Shown here: positions 16,524-26,231 of the stretch, in pieces
Position numbering within the stretch: the stretch's first letter is position 1
How the letters are laid out: each line of letters starts with the position of its first letter
NCBI GenBank assembly: GCA_041688015.1
Contig: JBDNIY010000001.1
Location: 620,001 to 684,000, forward strand
Direction of reading: 5' to 3'
Length of the DNA stretch: 64,000 bases
DNA from: Parvibaculum sp041688015
GTDB taxonomy: Bacteria; Pseudomonadota; Alphaproteobacteria; Parvibaculales; Parvibaculaceae
Program-made: the position numbers and the translations under genes
The notes under the pieces: generated by a model
The model's input: only the letters and a program-made list of their open reading frames with translations
What the model was told of the DNA's origin: nothing
Databases searched by the model: none

Positions 16524-17336
16524 ATGACCACGCCTGAAAACCTGAGCCACATTGATGCGCTCCTGAGCATCATGGCGCGCCTACGCTCGCGTGATGACGG
16601 ATGCCCATGGGACATTGAGCAGGATTTTGCGTCTATCGCGCCCTACACAATCGAGGAAGCCTATGAAGTCGCCGATGCGATCGAACTGGGCGACATGAAC
16701 GAATTGCGCGACGAACTGGGTGACCTTTTGCTCCAAGTTGTCTTCCACGCACAGATGGCAAAGGAAAAAGACCTTTTTCAGTTTGAAGATGTTGTCCGCG
16801 CCATTTGTGAAAAAATGATCCGACGCCACCCTCATGTCTTTGGCAACGAAGACACGCGTTCTCCGAGCGCCGCCATCAGCCGATGGGAAGAAATCAAGGC
16901 AGAGGAAAGGGCCGCCAAGGGCAAACCGGCACAAGACAGTTTGCTTGATGATATTCCGCTCGCTCTGCCCGCCCTCACCCGCGCGCTGAAACTCCAAAAA
17001 CGCGCCGCCAGTGTCGGGTTTGATTGGCCCAGCACCGCTAATGTTCTCGACAAGCTCAACGAGGAAATGCTCGAACTGTCTCACGAGCTCGCCAAGGGTG
17101 GTGACAAGGACCGTCTCGAAGATGAATTCGGCGACATCATGTTTGTCTATGCAAACCTTGCAAGACATCTGAAAATTGATCCTGAGGCAGCATTACGCAG
17201 AACAAATGCAAAGTTTCGGCGGCGTTTCAACCACATCGAGAAACAACTCGCCGCAGACGGCCGCACGCCGTCGCAATCCAATCTTGATGAAATGGATGCC
17301 CTATGGAACGACGCCAAACGGATTGAACGCAAGTAG
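16524..17336 (+). CDS. mazG: Nucleoside triphosphate pyrophosphohydrolase MazG
   Basis: MazG hydrolyses (d)NTPs to NMP and pyrophosphate, cleaning the nucleotide pool and lowering ppGpp-linked stress in E. coli. The 270-residue protein has two MazG domains. The first contains DDGCPWDIEQDF and the metal-binding YTIEEAYEVADAIE with ELGDLLLQVVFHAQ. The second contains LDKLNEEMLELSHELAKGG and EDEFGDIMFVYANLAR. This two-domain layout is the usual proteobacterial form. The protein ends convergent to the phosphatase gene, 23 bases away. Confidence 0.96.
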   Translation: MTTPENLSHIDALLSIMARLRSRDDGCPWDIEQDFASIAPYTIEEAYEVADAIELGDMNELRDELGDLLLQVVFHAQMAKEKDLFQFEDVVRAICEKMIRRHPHVFGNEDTRSPSAAISRWEEIKAEERAAKGKPAQDSLLDDIPLALPALTRALKLQKRAASVGFDWPSTANVLDKLNEEMLELSHELAKGGDKDRLEDEFGDIMFVYANLARHLKIDPEAALRRTNAKFRRRFNHIEKQLAADGRTPSQSNLDEMDALWNDAKRIERK

Positions 17337-17359
17337 GTCATGCTCGCGCTGTCGAAGAG

Positions 17360-18181
17360 CTATTGAACCACGCGGATCGCTTTGGCACACCGCTGCCAGC
17401 TATCTTCATCGCGTGCAGCTAGATACGGCGCGCCGAGCATGGCAGGGCGATAATCAATACCTTGATCAAGGCTTCGCAATACGCCACCGGCTTCATGCAA
17501 GATTAGAGATCCAGGCGCATGGTCCCATGGCATCATACGATGATAAGTCACAAGATCATGTCGCCCGCGCGCCAGATCAGTGTAATCCCATGCGGAGCAA
17601 AGATTGGTCGATTTACGCGGCACAGTGTCTGCAAAAAGCTCGACACGGTCGCGCCATGTCTCAGCCATAAACCGCACGTTAAACGCACCGCGAAGGTTCA
17701 GAACCTCATCAGGCGCGCGACCAGCCAGCATTTGCTCCGACCGTCCACCGAAAAACCAGAAGGCGCCCGCGCCCTCTTCCGCGATCGCCATAGCGCCTGA
17801 AACCGGCAGATAGATCCAAGCTTGCCGCACCAGCCCATCCCGCACCAACGACACCATCACGCCGAACGTCTCACGCCCCGCGACAAAATTTCCTGTGCCG
17901 TCGACCGGGTCAACAGTCCAATAGGGTGCATCACCCTTTACCAGATCCAGCAAATCGGGCGACGCCGCTGTGGCTTCTTCACCCAAAACAAGTGAACCCG
18001 GTAGCAAATCCATCAGCCGAGGTGTCAACCACAGCTCAGCATTGCGGTCGGCCACGGTCACAAAATCGCCTTTGGATTTTTCCTCAATATCGCTATCGGC
18101 AAGCGCACGAAAACGCGGCAAAATTTCCTGCGTGGCAACCTCGCGCATCAAATCAGCAACAAGTTCGATCTGGGACGCCAT
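17360..18181 (-). CDS. Inositol monophosphatase family protein, likely histidinol-phosphatase
   Basis: The 273-residue protein has the metal-site motifs of the IMPase superfamily: FVTVADRNAE, GEEATAASPD, VDPVDGTGNFVAGRETFG and the C-terminal SAWDYTDLARG with MMPWDHAPGSLILHEAGG. In alphaproteobacteria the monofunctional histidinol-phosphatase HisN belongs to this family, so dephosphorylation of histidinol phosphate or an inositol phosphate is possible; the sequence alone does not decide. The ATG at 18181 overlaps the hflX stop (TGATG), so the two genes are translationally coupled. Confidence 0.88.
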   Translation of the reverse strand: MASQIELVADLMREVATQEILPRFRALADSDIEEKSKGDFVTVADRNAELWLTPRLMDLLPGSLVLGEEATAASPDLLDLVKGDAPYWTVDPVDGTGNFVAGRETFGVMVSLVRDGLVRQAWIYLPVSGAMAIAEEGAGAFWFFGGRSEQMLAGRAPDEVLNLRGAFNVRFMAETWRDRVELFADTVPRKSTNLCSAWDYTDLARGRHDLVTYHRMMPWDHAPGSLILHEAGGVLRSLDQGIDYRPAMLGAPYLAARDEDSWQRCAKAIRVVQ

Positions 18182-19560
18182 CACTCAGCAGCCTTAGCCG
18201 GCAAAACAAGGCGCGCATATAAATCAGGAAACCGTTTCTCCAGACGACCTATATCCGCTTCAGGCAGGATCAGCTCAAGCAAGGTGGCCCCATTCTCCTC
18301 AGCAGTGCGACGCCGCACTTGACCGTGCTCATGGAGCCAAGCCAGCGCTTCGCCTTCTTCGGCACTCAAAACCATGCTGAGCGGCAGGCCGTTGTCGATT
18401 ACCTGCTCATCGATGAGCGCCAATAGCCCGTCAACACCCTCACCCGTCAGCGCCGATACGGCAACAGTCAGGGCATCGCGTGAAGTTGAATTCACGACGG
18501 CATCGCGTTGTGCCTCACCCATCACGTCGATCTTGTTCAGCACTTCGATCAAGGGGCGCGGAACGCCAACAACTTTTTCACCCACCAGACCGAGCGAAGT
18601 CAGCACGCCGTCAACATCGGCCTTCTGGATGTCCGTTTCTTCATGCGCGGCATCGCGAACATGCAAGACAATTTCAGCTTCCAGCACCTCTTCAAGCGTG
18701 GCGCGAAAGGCGGCAACAAGATGCGTCGGCAAATCCGAAATGAAACCCACCGTGTCGGACAGGATGATTTTCCGCCCACTCGGCAAGGTGACCGCACGCA
18801 TGGTCGGGTCAAGGGTCGCAAAAAGAAGATTTTCGGCAAAGACATCGGCCTGCGTCAGCCGATTGAACAGCGTCGACTTTCCTGCGTTGGTATATCCAAC
18901 CAAAGCAACAATTGGATATGGCACCTCGCGCCGTGTCTTGCGATGCAACTCGCGCGTCCGCTTGACGGCCTCAAGCTGCTTTTCGATCTTCACAATCCGC
19001 TCTCGAATGACGCGTCTGTCCGCCTCAATCTGCGTTTCACCCGGACCACCCAGAAACCCAAAACCGCCGCGCTGGCGTTCCAGATGGGTCCAGCTGCGAA
19101 CTAGGCGGCTTTTTTGGTAGTTGAGATGTGCCAACTCTACTTGCAGCGTACCTTCACGCGTATTGGCCCGCTCGCCGAAAATTTCAAGAATAAGACCGGA
19201 GCGATCCAGAATTTTGAGGTTCCAGGCTTTCTCAAGATTGCGTTGCTGAACCGGTGACAAATGGCCGTCCACGATCACCAGTTCAATGCGCAGTTCCTCA
19301 AACAAGCCTTTGAGTTCTTGAACCTTCCCCTCCCCGATCAACGTTGCTGGGCGCACATCGCCGATCTGCGCAACGTTCGTGCCAACGATGGCAAGATGGA
19401 TCGCCGCGGCAAGCCCAACAGCCTCCTCCAGCCGCGCCTCTTGCGAACGAAAGGCACGCCCGCGCCGTCGTGCGTCGTGCTCAGCCGACTTCAGCCAAGG
19501 CACAAGCACGAAAGCACGCGTCGCGTCGCGCGACGGATCGATCAGGGTATTGTTATTCAA
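18181..19560 (-). CDS. hflX: GTPase HflX
   Basis: HflX binds the ribosome and splits stalled 70S ribosomes, especially after heat. The 459-residue protein has the N-terminal glycine-rich HflX domain (GEGKVQELKG near 85), a helical linker (RQRGGFGFLGGPGETQIE and the following coiled coil) and the G domain with GYTNAGKSTLFNRLT, DTVGFI and NKID. The start is a TTG at 19560 (MNNNTLIDPSRD), with GAG upstream. The position downstream of hfq matches the conserved hfq-hflX order; the spacing to hfq is 25 bases. Confidence 0.95.
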   Translation of the reverse strand: MNNNTLIDPSRDATRAFVLVPWLKSAEHDARRRGRAFRSQEARLEEAVGLAAAIHLAIVGTNVAQIGDVRPATLIGEGKVQELKGLFEELRIELVIVDGHLSPVQQRNLEKAWNLKILDRSGLILEIFGERANTREGTLQVELAHLNYQKSRLVRSWTHLERQRGGFGFLGGPGETQIEADRRVIRERIVKIEKQLEAVKRTRELHRKTRREVPYPIVALVGYTNAGKSTLFNRLTQADVFAENLLFATLDPTMRAVTLPSGRKIILSDTVGFISDLPTHLVAAFRATLEEVLEAEIVLHVRDAAHEETDIQKADVDGVLTSLGLVGEKVVGVPRPLIEVLNKIDVMGEAQRDAVVNSTSRDALTVAVSALTGEGVDGLLALIDEQVIDNGLPLSMVLSAEEGEALAWLHEHGQVRRRTAEENGATLLELILPEADIGRLEKRFPDLYARLVLPAKAAE

Positions 19561-19585
19561 TCAAAGTCTCACATACGCCCAAATG

Positions 19586-19834
19586 TCAGGCCTCTTCGCC
19601 ATTCCCATCCGGCTCAAAAAGCTGGACTGGCGAAGCTGGCATGATTGTCGATATGGCGTGTTTATACACCAATTGCGAGTGACCATCTCTGCGCAACAAC
19701 ACACAAAAATTGTCGAACCAAGTCACAACGCCTTGAAGTTTCACACCATTCACAAGGAAGATAGTAAGTGTCACCTTATGCTTTCGCACATGGTTCAGGA
19801 AAGTATCCTGCAAGTTATGAGTCTTTTCACTCAT
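19586..19834 (-). CDS. hfq: RNA chaperone Hfq
   Basis: Hfq forms a hexameric ring that pairs small RNAs with mRNAs. The 82-residue protein has the Sm1 motif in NLQDTFLNHVRKHKVTLTIFL with GVKLQGVVTWFDNFCVLL and the Sm2 motif LVYKHAISTIMP. The lysine/histidine pair YKH is the proximal-face uridine-binding site. The C-terminal tail is short, as in other alphaproteobacteria. It is followed by hflX and lies downstream of the ntr cluster and dat, the order known from many alphaproteobacteria. Confidence 0.98.
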   Translation of the reverse strand: MSEKTHNLQDTFLNHVRKHKVTLTIFLVNGVKLQGVVTWFDNFCVLLRRDGHSQLVYKHAISTIMPASPVQLFEPDGNGEEA

Positions 19835-19866
19835 GGGTAAACCCCATTTGTCGCGTTGGGTTGGAC

Positions 19867-19882
19867 CGGTGCGGCCGCACCG
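19867..19882. repeat. Perfect 16-bp palindrome upstream of hfq
   Basis: CGGTGCGGCCGCACCG is self-complementary and lies 33 bases upstream of the hfq start, in the dat-hfq spacer. No T-run follows, so it is not a clear terminator; a protein-binding site or an mRNA leader hairpin is possible. Confidence 0.5.
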
Positions 19883-20034
19883 ACCGGCCTCATCATATTG
19901 TCTCTGCCCCTTGGGAGCGAAAGTGCGGCATCCCTACCAATCTGGGCATTTTCCCAATTGCTGCAAGTGCGAAATAGCGTTACCTGCCGAATATGTCGAG
20001 TTCTTCGCAAAAAAATGGCACCAAAACGCTAAAC

Positions 20035-20892
20035 CTAGCTGAATTCAGCAATGGTTTCGTAAGCGGCGCGAAACTGCAAGGTAATCGAGCCCGGCGCACC
20101 GTTGCCAATCACATGGCCGTCAATCTTCACGACGGGAAGGATAACGGCTGACGACGCGCTGATAAACGCTTCACGCGCGTTGCGCGCCTCTTCAACGGTG
20201 AAGGCTCGCTCCACAAGCTCCAGCCCATCAAGCGCTGCAGCTTCGAGCAAGACGCGCCGTGTCACACCGGGCAGGATGTCGTGGCTCAGTGGGCGCGTGA
20301 CGATCCGGCCCTTAGCATCCACAATCCATGCATTGGTTGAAGACCCTTCCGTCACACAACCATCCTGATCAACTAGCCATGCTTCATAGGCACCTGCTTC
20401 GCGCGCCGCCTGCTTTGCCAGAATATTGGCCAGCAACGAAATCGATTTAATATCGCGGCGTGCCCATCTCTGATCGGCCATCGTGATGACCTCGATGCCG
20501 TTCGCCACCGCTTGCGCGATGCGGGCTTCATTGAGGCGTTTGGCTGTGATGACAAGCGCAGGACGCACTGCCGGATTTGGAAACGGATGGTCGCGCCGCG
20601 CCACGCCACGGCTCACCTGCAGATAGACCATCCCATTTTTGATACCGTTTCGGCGCACCACCTCGCGCAATACCTGTCGAAGCGCCCCAAGAACCATCGG
20701 CATTGCAATCCGCAGCTCACCCAACGACCGTTGCAGACGCTCCAGATGGTAAGTCTCATCTATCAGCAGCCCATGGCGCACGCCACAGACCTCATAGACG
20801 CCATCTGAAAACTGATAGCCCCGGTCTTCGATATGGACGCTGGCATCTGCATGGCGCAGATAGCGACCATTGACATAGGCAATGCGCGACAA
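20035..20892 (-). CDS. dat: D-amino-acid transaminase
   Basis: This fold-type IV PLP aminotransferase makes D-glutamate or D-alanine for peptidoglycan. The 285-residue protein has the N-terminal RIAYVNGRYLRHADASVHIE and RGYQFSDGVYE, the PLP lysine in RRDIKSISLLANILAKQ, and VDQDGCVTEGSSTNAWIV. The pattern fits D-alanine transaminase better than branched-chain aminotransferase. It is 18 bases downstream of ntrX on the same strand and ahead of hfq, so it probably shares the ntrYX transcript. Confidence 0.92.
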   Translation of the reverse strand: MSRIAYVNGRYLRHADASVHIEDRGYQFSDGVYEVCGVRHGLLIDETYHLERLQRSLGELRIAMPMVLGALRQVLREVVRRNGIKNGMVYLQVSRGVARRDHPFPNPAVRPALVITAKRLNEARIAQAVANGIEVITMADQRWARRDIKSISLLANILAKQAAREAGAYEAWLVDQDGCVTEGSSTNAWIVDAKGRIVTRPLSHDILPGVTRRVLLEAAALDGLELVERAFTVEEARNAREAFISASSAVILPVVKIDGHVIGNGAPGSITLQFRAAYETIAEFS

Positions 20893-20910
20893 AGCGGACC
20901 CCTGCTCTTG

Positions 20911-22305
20911 TTATGCGACCACGTCAGAGCGATTGGTCGTCGCCACACTCAGCGATTTGAGTTTGCGATGAAGCGCTGAGCGCTCCATGCCGATAAAGGC
21001 CGCCGTGCGCGAAATATTGCCGCCAAACCGGCTGATTTGCGCCATCAGATATTCCCGCTCAAACGTCTCGCGCGCCTCACGCAATGGCAACGCCATGATG
21101 TGCTCGCCGCCAGACCCATTGACCGTGATCTGGGCAGACGATCCGACTTCCGCCGGCAACATATCTGCCGTCACCATGCCCACCGGATCGCCAGAGGTAA
21201 GAATAAGCAAACGCTCAACATTGTTGCGCAACTGCCGGATGTTGCCGGGCCAATCATGCGCCTGTAGCGCAGCCATCGCATCTTCGGCAATTCCGCGCGG
21301 CGGCAGGCCCGTGGCTTTAGAAATTTGACCCATGAAATACTCAACCAGCATGGGGATATCTTCACGCCGCGATGACAGCGGCGGCACCTGAATGGGCACC
21401 ACATTCAAACGATGAAACAGGTCTTCGCGGAACCGCCCCTTAGAAATTTCGTCATTCAAATCGCGGCTTGATGACGAGACAACACGCACATCGACCTTGA
21501 CCTTTGACCCGCCGCCAACGCGCTCGAATGTCTGATCCACCAGCACGCGTAAAATCTTGCTTTGGGTTTCAAGCGGCATCTCGGCCACTTCATCAAGAAA
21601 CAATGTGCCACCATGGGCTTGCTCAAATACGCCCACCTTGCGCGGCCCTGTCGCCGTCGCTTCGGTGCCGAAAAGCTCAATTTCCATACGTTCAGGTGCC
21701 ATAGTCGCGGCATTGATCGCCACGAATGAGTAGCTCGCACGTCGCGACCGCGCATGCAGAAGTCGCGCCACCACTTCTTTGCCCGAACCCGACGGGCCGG
21801 TGATCAGAACGCGACTGCCCGTCGGCGCGACTTTATCCACGGTCTGACGCACATGCGCAATGACAGGCGACCCCCCAACCAAATTCGTTTCATCTCCAAT
21901 ACGCGTCTTCAGCTCTGAGTTTTCCCGGCGCAACCGAAACGCCTCGATAGCGCGGCGCACAATCAGGATCAAACGATCAGCCTTGAAGGGCTTTTCGATG
22001 AAATCATAAGCGCCCTTCTTGATCGCCGACACGGCCGTCTCAACATTGCCATGCCCGCTAATGATCACAACCGGCAGGTCGGGGTGACGCTCATGAATGA
22101 CATCGAGCAATTCCAGACCATCTAGGCGACTACCCTGCAACCAGATATCCAGCACGATCAGACCCGGGCGCCTCGCTTCAATCGCCGTCAGCGCACTGTC
22201 GCTATCCCCAGCAACGCGCGTCTCATAGCCCTCATCCTTCAGAATACCCGAAACGAGTTCACGAATATCTACCTCATCATCAACAACTAGAATTTCAGAT
22301 GCCAT
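20911..22305 (-). CDS. ntrX: Nitrogen regulation response regulator NtrX, without GAFTGA motif
   Basis: The 464-residue protein has a receiver domain with the phospho-acceptor Asp in LIVLDIWLQGS (about residue 53). An AAA+ domain follows (Walker A GPSGSGKE, Walker B GGTLFLDEVAEM), then a Fis-type helix-turn-helix at the C-terminus (FGGNISRTAAFIGMERSALHRKL). In the loop after ELFG the sequence reads TEATATGPRKVGVFEQA where NtrC has HEKGAFTGA. Without GAFTGA it cannot contact sigma54 in the usual way, a feature shared by alphaproteobacterial NtrX. It is coupled to ntrY by an 11-base overlap and controls nitrogen and redox genes. Confidence 0.96.
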   Translation of the reverse strand: MASEILVVDDEVDIRELVSGILKDEGYETRVAGDSDSALTAIEARRPGLIVLDIWLQGSRLDGLELLDVIHERHPDLPVVIISGHGNVETAVSAIKKGAYDFIEKPFKADRLILIVRRAIEAFRLRRENSELKTRIGDETNLVGGSPVIAHVRQTVDKVAPTGSRVLITGPSGSGKEVVARLLHARSRRASYSFVAINAATMAPERMEIELFGTEATATGPRKVGVFEQAHGGTLFLDEVAEMPLETQSKILRVLVDQTFERVGGGSKVKVDVRVVSSSSRDLNDEISKGRFREDLFHRLNVVPIQVPPLSSRREDIPMLVEYFMGQISKATGLPPRGIAEDAMAALQAHDWPGNIRQLRNNVERLLILTSGDPVGMVTADMLPAEVGSSAQITVNGSGGEHIMALPLREARETFEREYLMAQISRFGGNISRTAAFIGMERSALHRKLKSLSVATTNRSDVVA

Positions 22306-24580
22306 CTATCGCCTCATTTCCGTCTTTCGGTCTGGTCGCGACATGATGCACACGCGGGAAGGTCAGACGCACAAGAGCGCCCCCTTCCCAGCCGTCAGCA
22401 TCCGGCGCGTCTTCCAGTTCCAATGTTCCGCCGTGGTCTTCCATCACCTTGTTGACGATGGCAAGGCCAAGGCCGGTGCCTTTGCTGCGCGTGGTAATAT
22501 AAGGTTCCGTTAGCCGTGTCCGATTGGCCGACGGCAATCCACAACCTGTGTCACGCACTTCAATAAAAATGAACTCGGGGTCTTCGCTCAGCCGCACCAG
22601 AATGCGGCCCAATTCGCCATCCTTGGTTCCCTGACTTTTCTCATCATCAGATTCATGGCCACGGATGGCTTCGACCGAGTTTTTCAAAATATTCGTCAGC
22701 GCCTGATTGAGCAGGCGTCCATCACAGTCAAACCAGACAGGCGTCAGCGGTAGATCGAGGACATATTCGATTTCCGGATGGGCAATGCGTTGAAGGAACG
22801 AGGCCTGACGCACGATCTCATTGAGCTCAATCGATTTGATGACCGCTTCCGGCATCCGCGCAAAGGACGAAAATTCATCTACCATGCGGCCAATGTCGCC
22901 GACCTGACGAATGATCGTCTCTGTGCATTGCAAGAAAACCTCAGGATCTGACAAAATCTCTTTGCTGTACTTGCGACGCAGGCGCTCCGCCGACAATTGA
23001 ATGGGGGTCAACGGATTTTTGATTTCATGTGCAATACGGCGCGCAACATCCGCCCAAGCCGACGTACGCTGTGCGCTGACAAGCTCAGTGATGTCGTCAA
23101 AGGTCAGCACGAAACCGCCGACACCGGAATCTGTGACCTCGCGCGTCACGCGCAAGCTCAAGGTCCGCTCAAGTCCATCACGGTGGATAACAATCTGCGC
23201 CCTAGCGCGCCGCTCCGAATGGGTCTGCGCCTCACGGAAAATCTCCGCCATTTCAGGAACAACCACGGCAAGCTGGTGACCCACCATGTCCACCTCGGAT
23301 AGATCGAAAAACCGCAAGGCCGCACGATTGGCGTGATTGATATTGCCTTCATTGTCGAGCCCGAAGACGCCGGCACTAACACCAGACAACACCGCTTCTG
23401 TAAATTGCCGCCGCTGGTCGAACTGATAGTTGGCCTCGACCAGCTCATTGCGCTGGCTTTCAAGCTGCGAGGTCATGCGGTTGAAGGCTTCGCTCAACAT
23501 ATCAAGCTCGTCGCCCGTCTCCCCCGGCTCGACCCGCGCAGAAAGATCACCCTCGGAAATCCGTTCAGCCGCATCCACCAGCTTGCCGATCGGATCAATG
23601 ATACGATTGGACGCCCAAAGACCTAGCCAGATGGCTGCAAGCAATGTGACCAGAGCAACGGCCACATAGATGAGCGCAAATGTAAGCTGGAAGGTAATCC
23701 GCCGCTGCTCAAGGCTCTTATATTCGTTCACTGCCTCTCGCGTCTGCGCCAAATGATCGAGCACACGTGCATCCACCGGCCGCGCCACATAGAGATAGGT
23801 GTCGTCCAGCGCCGACAGCTTGACGAGTGCCCGAATTTGATCGACCGAGTCGACCGTAAAGAGCACCGCCTCGCCCTTTTTAGCGGCTGCAAACTGCTCA
23901 GGTGACGGTAAACCGATGGGCGGCATCCCGGCGACAGTCGCCCGTGCCAGCACGCGCCCTTGCTCGTTAATCAGATAAGCCGCAGGCAATGAGCGCAGCG
24001 CCGCTTGCGTGGCGACCAATTCCTGAAAATGCTCTGGGTTGGACGACATGAACGGTGCCGCCCGATCAAGGTCGGTGGCCATCGCCAAGGCGTCACCGCG
24101 CAGAACGTGGTGATGTTCGGCGAGATAGGCCTCTGCCACCGTCTGAGCATTGGAAATGATAACCTGTGTGCGCTGGCTGAACCAGGCGTCGAGCCCCCGG
24201 TTGAGCGTTACCGCTGCAAAGACAGCGACGATGATGGCAGGCATGACCGCCACAATCGAGAACATAGCCACCAACCGGGCATGGAGCTTGGAGCCAGCAG
24301 CCCCGCTCACACGCGCCATAATAATCCGTATTACTCGCCATGAAATGAGGGCAAACAGCACCAAAACGACGGTCAGGTTGGATAGCAGCAGGGCGACGAC
24401 CAAACCGCGGCTCGGCTTGAGCGGCGTCAGCCCGGTCAACGTCATATAGGTAAAAGAGCCCAAGCAAATGGCAACAATAACCAGACCGATCGCCAAAGCA
24501 CCTGAAAAACCACGCTGCGACATAAGCCGCCACACACGCGCTTCCAAGCTCACTCCGCCACGGCGTTCGACTGTTGTCAT
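22295..24580 (-). CDS. ntrY: Membrane sensor histidine kinase NtrY
   Basis: The 761-residue kinase begins with two transmembrane helices (about 25-50 and 60-88), a third (about 100-125), a periplasmic sensing region (about 130-285) and a fourth helix (about 290-320). HAMP, PAS, HisKA and HATPase domains follow. The phospho-accepting His lies in RRIAHEIKNPLTPIQ, and the ATP lid shows TGCGLP with TRSKGTGLGLAIVNK. NtrY phosphorylates NtrX and in some species cross-talks with NtrC. The PAS domain probably binds heme or another ligand in relatives; no Cys is visible to support that here. A 195-base spacer separates it from ntrC. Confidence 0.96.
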   Translation of the reverse strand: MTTVERRGGVSLEARVWRLMSQRGFSGALAIGLVIVAICLGSFTYMTLTGLTPLKPSRGLVVALLLSNLTVVLVLFALISWRVIRIIMARVSGAAGSKLHARLVAMFSIVAVMPAIIVAVFAAVTLNRGLDAWFSQRTQVIISNAQTVAEAYLAEHHHVLRGDALAMATDLDRAAPFMSSNPEHFQELVATQAALRSLPAAYLINEQGRVLARATVAGMPPIGLPSPEQFAAAKKGEAVLFTVDSVDQIRALVKLSALDDTYLYVARPVDARVLDHLAQTREAVNEYKSLEQRRITFQLTFALIYVAVALVTLLAAIWLGLWASNRIIDPIGKLVDAAERISEGDLSARVEPGETGDELDMLSEAFNRMTSQLESQRNELVEANYQFDQRRQFTEAVLSGVSAGVFGLDNEGNINHANRAALRFFDLSEVDMVGHQLAVVVPEMAEIFREAQTHSERRARAQIVIHRDGLERTLSLRVTREVTDSGVGGFVLTFDDITELVSAQRTSAWADVARRIAHEIKNPLTPIQLSAERLRRKYSKEILSDPEVFLQCTETIIRQVGDIGRMVDEFSSFARMPEAVIKSIELNEIVRQASFLQRIAHPEIEYVLDLPLTPVWFDCDGRLLNQALTNILKNSVEAIRGHESDDEKSQGTKDGELGRILVRLSEDPEFIFIEVRDTGCGLPSANRTRLTEPYITTRSKGTGLGLAIVNKVMEDHGGTLELEDAPDADGWEGGALVRLTFPRVHHVATRPKDGNEAIDGI

Positions 24581-24775
24581 ATCGCGTCCTGAACTCGGCC
24601 CACATGCCGATGTTGAACGTGAAATCCCCTATACGACAACGACCTACCCCACACTGATCCGTGCCAAATACGCAACATGCTGCTTCCAGCAGCGCGCATA
24701 GTGGCCTGAAAGGCACGACCGATCAATCACAACGTTGCAAGTTTACCACGGCTTATCGTGTGAAGGCAGTCAATC

Positions 24776-26218
24776 CTATTTCAGGCCCCGCACGACCTGA
24801 ACGTCCAGATCGCGCAGCTTTTTCCGCAAGGTGTTGCGGTTGATGCCCAGCAAATGCGCTGCTTTTATCTGGTTGCCGCGCGTCGCTGCCAGCGTCATGC
24901 CAAATAGGGGCTTTTCGACCTCCCGTAGGATACGGTCATAAAGACCCGGTGCCGGTAGATCGTCCCCCGCACTGGCAAACAGCCGGTTGAGCGCCCGCTC
25001 CACCGATGATGTCAGCGGCTCATCGATCGGTGCGTCCTGCAAGGGGCGGCCAAAATCGGGCTCGGCCAGTTCCACTTCAAGCACCGAAACGCTAATGGCT
25101 TCCTCGGTATAGAGGGCCGCGAGACGGCGAACGAGGTTTTCCAATTCACGCACATTGCCCGGCCAGCGATAGCGTTTAATGAATTCCATACCCTCGCTAT
25201 CAATAGTCTTAGGCGGCAGGCCTTCGGCTTCGCCCTGGCTGAGAAAATGCCTAACAAGATCGGGAATATCCTCGGTCCGCTCACGCAACGGCGGCAGGCG
25301 GATGGGGACAACGTTCAGACGGAAGAACAAGTCTTCACGGAAAAGACCCAGATTGATGAGCTGACGCAAATCTCGATTTGTCGCCGCCACGATGCGTACA
25401 TCCGTCCGGATCGCTGTGCGCCCGCCAACCGTCGTGTACTCACCCTGCTGCAAGACACGCAAAAGCCGCGTCTGCGCCTCCATGGGCATGTCGCCGATTT
25501 CGTCCAAAAACAGCGTGCCGCCTTCGGCCTGCTCAAACCGACCGGTGGCGCGCTGGCTGGCCCCTGTAAAGGCACCCTTTTCGTGCCCAAACAATTCGCT
25601 CTCGATCAATTCACGCGGGATCGCCGCCATATTGATGGCCACGAAAGGGCCGTTGTGGCGCTTGCCATAGTCATGCAGCGCGCGGGCGACGAGTTCTTTG
25701 CCGGTACCGCTCTCACCTGAAATCATCACCGTGAGGTCGGTCTGCATGAGGCGCGCCAGCACGCGATAGATATCCTGCATGGCGGGCGAACGCCCGATCA
25801 GTGGAATTTTGTCGTCTTCGGGCACCGTTGAGCGCGGCACGGCGCTTTCGCGCGGCGCGGTCAAGGCGCGGTCCACGACGCGGATCAACTCATTTAGGTC
25901 AAAGGGCTTGGGCAAATATTCATAAGCCCCGCGTTCAGCCGCCATGATCGCTGTCTTCAAGGTATTCTGCGCACTCATTACAATGATCGGCAGATCGGGC
26001 CGCATCCGCTTGATACGGGGGATAAGGTCGAACGCATTTTCGTCGGGCATCACAACATCGGTGATGACAAGGTCGCCTTCGCCTTGCTGCACCCAACGCC
26101 AAAGCGTCGCCGCGTTGCTGGTTGCCCGCACGTCATAGCCGGCCCGCCCAAGCGCTTGATTGAGCACGGTGCGTATCGCCGCATCATCGTCCGCCAGCAG
26201 AATAGTGCCGCTCGCCAT
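24776..26218 (-). CDS. ntrC: Nitrogen regulation response regulator NtrC (sigma54 activator)
   Basis: The 480-residue protein has a receiver domain (phospho-Asp in DLVITDVVMPDE, about residue 54). The AAA+ domain has SGESGTGKELVARALH and the intact ELFGHEKGAFTGAS motif for sigma54 contact. The C-terminal Fis-type helix-turn-helix reads RGNQIKAAHLLGINRNTLRKKL. NtrB phosphorylates it under nitrogen limitation; it then activates glnA, amtB and other promoters. It lies 13 bases after ntrB. Together with the NtrX gene in this window it shows the contrast between a sigma54-competent and a GAFTGA-less paralogue. Confidence 0.97.
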   Translation of the reverse strand: MASGTILLADDDAAIRTVLNQALGRAGYDVRATSNAATLWRWVQQGEGDLVITDVVMPDENAFDLIPRIKRMRPDLPIIVMSAQNTLKTAIMAAERGAYEYLPKPFDLNELIRVVDRALTAPRESAVPRSTVPEDDKIPLIGRSPAMQDIYRVLARLMQTDLTVMISGESGTGKELVARALHDYGKRHNGPFVAINMAAIPRELIESELFGHEKGAFTGASQRATGRFEQAEGGTLFLDEIGDMPMEAQTRLLRVLQQGEYTTVGGRTAIRTDVRIVAATNRDLRQLINLGLFREDLFFRLNVVPIRLPPLRERTEDIPDLVRHFLSQGEAEGLPPKTIDSEGMEFIKRYRWPGNVRELENLVRRLAALYTEEAISVSVLEVELAEPDFGRPLQDAPIDEPLTSSVERALNRLFASAGDDLPAPGLYDRILREVEKPLFGMTLAATRGNQIKAAHLLGINRNTLRKKLRDLDVQVVRGLK

Positions 26219-26231
26219 GAACCTTTATCTC

